64,000 bases of DNA from Chitinophagaceae bacterium 26-R-25 (GTDB taxonomy: Bacteria > Bacteroidota > Bacteroidia > Chitinophagales > Chitinophagaceae), in assembly GCA_029906195.1 (NCBI GenBank), contig JARWSJ010000001.1, positions 310,001-374,000 of the forward strand. Reading direction: 5' to 3'. This document shows positions 63,021 through 64,000 of the stretch, piece after piece (position 1 is the stretch's first letter; every line of letters starts with the position of its first letter). A model generated the notes under the pieces. It was given only the letters and a program-made list of their open reading frames with translations, searched no databases and was not told the DNA's origin. Both the position numbers and the translations under genes were made by a program.

Positions 63021-64000
63021 TTAGTGCGTAATTACAAACTGATCTATCTCTTTTCCGTCTGACGTCAATTGACTCACAGTAAGTTTTTTACCATCAATAC
63101 ACGCCAATGTAAAGCTATGCATTTGTGATATTAGTTTATACGTAAACCCTTGCCAGGTGTCCTTTTCGTGCTGTTGCTTAGGGTCGTATAATTCCTGTCC
63201 GCCAGCGCCGGTTACAAGGTATATTACGCCGTTTGGTTTTGTGTTTGCTTTGCCATCGTAGGTTAGGTCATTTTTCCAAAAACCACTTACTAACTTTCCG
63301 CGCGGGCTTTTGTTATCTCGTCCGCCAAGCAATTGCACGCCTCGCCCCTGTGGTTGAAAAGTCAAAGGATAGGAGCGTTGATAATTGTGCACGTGTCCGG
63401 AAAATACCACGTCCACTTTTTCTTTTTCAAAAATAGGAGCCAGCAATCTTGTTTGCTGCTGCTCGTAATGTTCCACCGAAGAATTGAAGCCTGGATGATG
63501 ATACATTACAAATTTCCATTCGTAATTTTTTGCAGCTTCCAAATCTCTCGATATCCAATTGGTTAGAGCGGTGTCTGTTACATCAATGTAGTTATCCGCG
63601 TCTATAATCAACAAGTGAGCATTGCCATAGTTGTAGGAAAAATTGGTCATTGATGGATAAGCTTTTCCTGCTGCTTCTATAAAGGCGTTTCTGTTCGTGT
63701 CATTGGCTTTCAACAAAGGAACCAAACCGCTTCCTTCCTTGCATTCTGGCCCGTTTAGTGGTTGCTGCCAGTAATAGTAATAAGCCAATGCATCGGGAGA
63801 TTTGTCAAGATCCCTTGTATCTGCATCGTGATTACCAGTTGCTGCAACAAATAGGGATCTGCTCATGATTGGCATTCCTGATGAGTCGGGCCTGGCGGCG
63901 TTGTAAATTGGCCAAAAATGATCGGTGTACTCTCTTGCCAATCCGTCTTCGTACACTATGTCTCCCGGTATAAGAACTAGATCAGTGTTTGCTTTGTACA
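63021..64000 (-). CDS. Metallophosphoesterase, 5' end outside window
   Basis: C-terminal 326 residues of a calcineurin-like phosphoesterase; the frame runs through the window edge. Metal-binding motifs are in order: LIPGDIVYEDG (GD), ATGNHDADTRD (GNHD), KFVMYHHPGF (H) and VFSGHVHNYQRSYP (GHxH). The layout and spacing resemble purple acid phosphatase-like proteins. YSFTLACIDGKKLTVSQL-type strands end the protein. Signal peptide and first metal motif lie outside. It should hydrolyse phosphomonoesters or diesters in the periplasm; the substrate is unknown. Confidence 0.92.
   Translation of the reverse strand, partial: YKANTDLVLIPGDIVYEDGLAREYTDHFWPIYNAARPDSSGMPIMSRSLFVAATGNHDADTRDLDKSPDALAYYYYWQQPLNGPECKEGSGLVPLLKANDTNRNAFIEAAGKAYPSMTNFSYNYGNAHLLIIDADNYIDVTDTALTNWISRDLEAAKNYEWKFVMYHHPGFNSSVEHYEQQQTRLLAPIFEKEKVDVVFSGHVHNYQRSYPLTFQPQGRGVQLLGGRDNKSPRGKLVSGFWKNDLTYDGKANTKPNGVIYLVTGAGGQELYDPKQQHEKDTWQGFTYKLISQMHSFTLACIDGKKLTVSQLTSDGKEIDQFVITH

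Noticed and set aside
1-64000. CRISPR arrays, tRNA or rRNA genes, prophage modules
   Set aside because: No regularly spaced repeats, tRNA-like foldable stretches with CCA-type ends, rRNA motifs or phage structural genes were noticed. Reading by eye could miss a lone tRNA.

Overview
The window looks like chromosome from a member of the Bacteroidota, most like the Chitinophagaceae. The evidence is a SusC/SusD pair under a FecI/FecR-type sigma/anti-sigma couple, a giant secreted protein with a type IX secretion (T9SS) C-terminal domain, a CusA-type pump fused to a TolC-type protein, lipoproteins with Bacteroidota-style lipoboxes, DUF4266/DUF3570 proteins, and moderately AT-rich DNA with weak Shine-Dalgarno sites. 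No tRNA, rRNA or CRISPR array was seen. Family names come from reading motifs in the translations; no database search was run.

Layout. 1-5.9 kb (minus strand): ECF sigma factor, FecR, SusC, SusD (cut by the window edge), a regulated outer-membrane uptake locus. 6.5-11.2 kb: an intergenic group II intron, a DUF932 protein, an SSB and about 1.3 kb of gene-free DNA with strong dyads and a GC-rich foldable island, probably the wreck of a mobile element. 11.2-16.4 kb: a 1.7-kresidue T9SS cargo protein. 17.3-25 kb: an AraC-type regulator, a secreted trypsin-like protease, small secreted proteins and decayed genes. 25.4-35.4 kb: a multicopper oxidase, a beta-hydroxyacid dehydrogenase, then a CusB-like adaptor and CusA-TolC fusion behind a His-rich secreted protein, suggesting copper/silver handling. 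35.6-37.8 kb: an ECF sigma factor with an anti-sigma protein that appears to span both membranes. 37.9-41.8 kb: thioredoxin, ApbE, DUF4266, DUF3570 and a PepSY-like protein. 42.1-44.7 kb: HxlR regulator facing two NTF2-like proteins, a GlcG/HbpS protein and an SDR. 44.7-47.1 kb: relics and two alpha/beta hydrolases.

47.5-62.9 kb is the most coherent block and the best candidate for an undescribed system. A GAF-AAA-Fis sigma54 activator carries two copies of a 16-bp palindrome in its own promoter region. A third copy lies about 55 bp upstream of a -24/-12-like element that precedes a long, tightly spaced operon: isochorismatase-type hydrolase, porin, secreted orphan M17 N-terminal domain, amidohydrolase with a Cys/His-rich tail, DoxX, Dps, YoaK, a histidine kinase and a second sigma54-type response regulator. 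TMEM175 channel, chloroperoxidase-like hydrolase, FAD monooxygenase and ABM-domain genes follow. The gene content suggests an oxidative or electrophile stress response, but that role is inference. The window ends inside a metallophosphoesterase gene.
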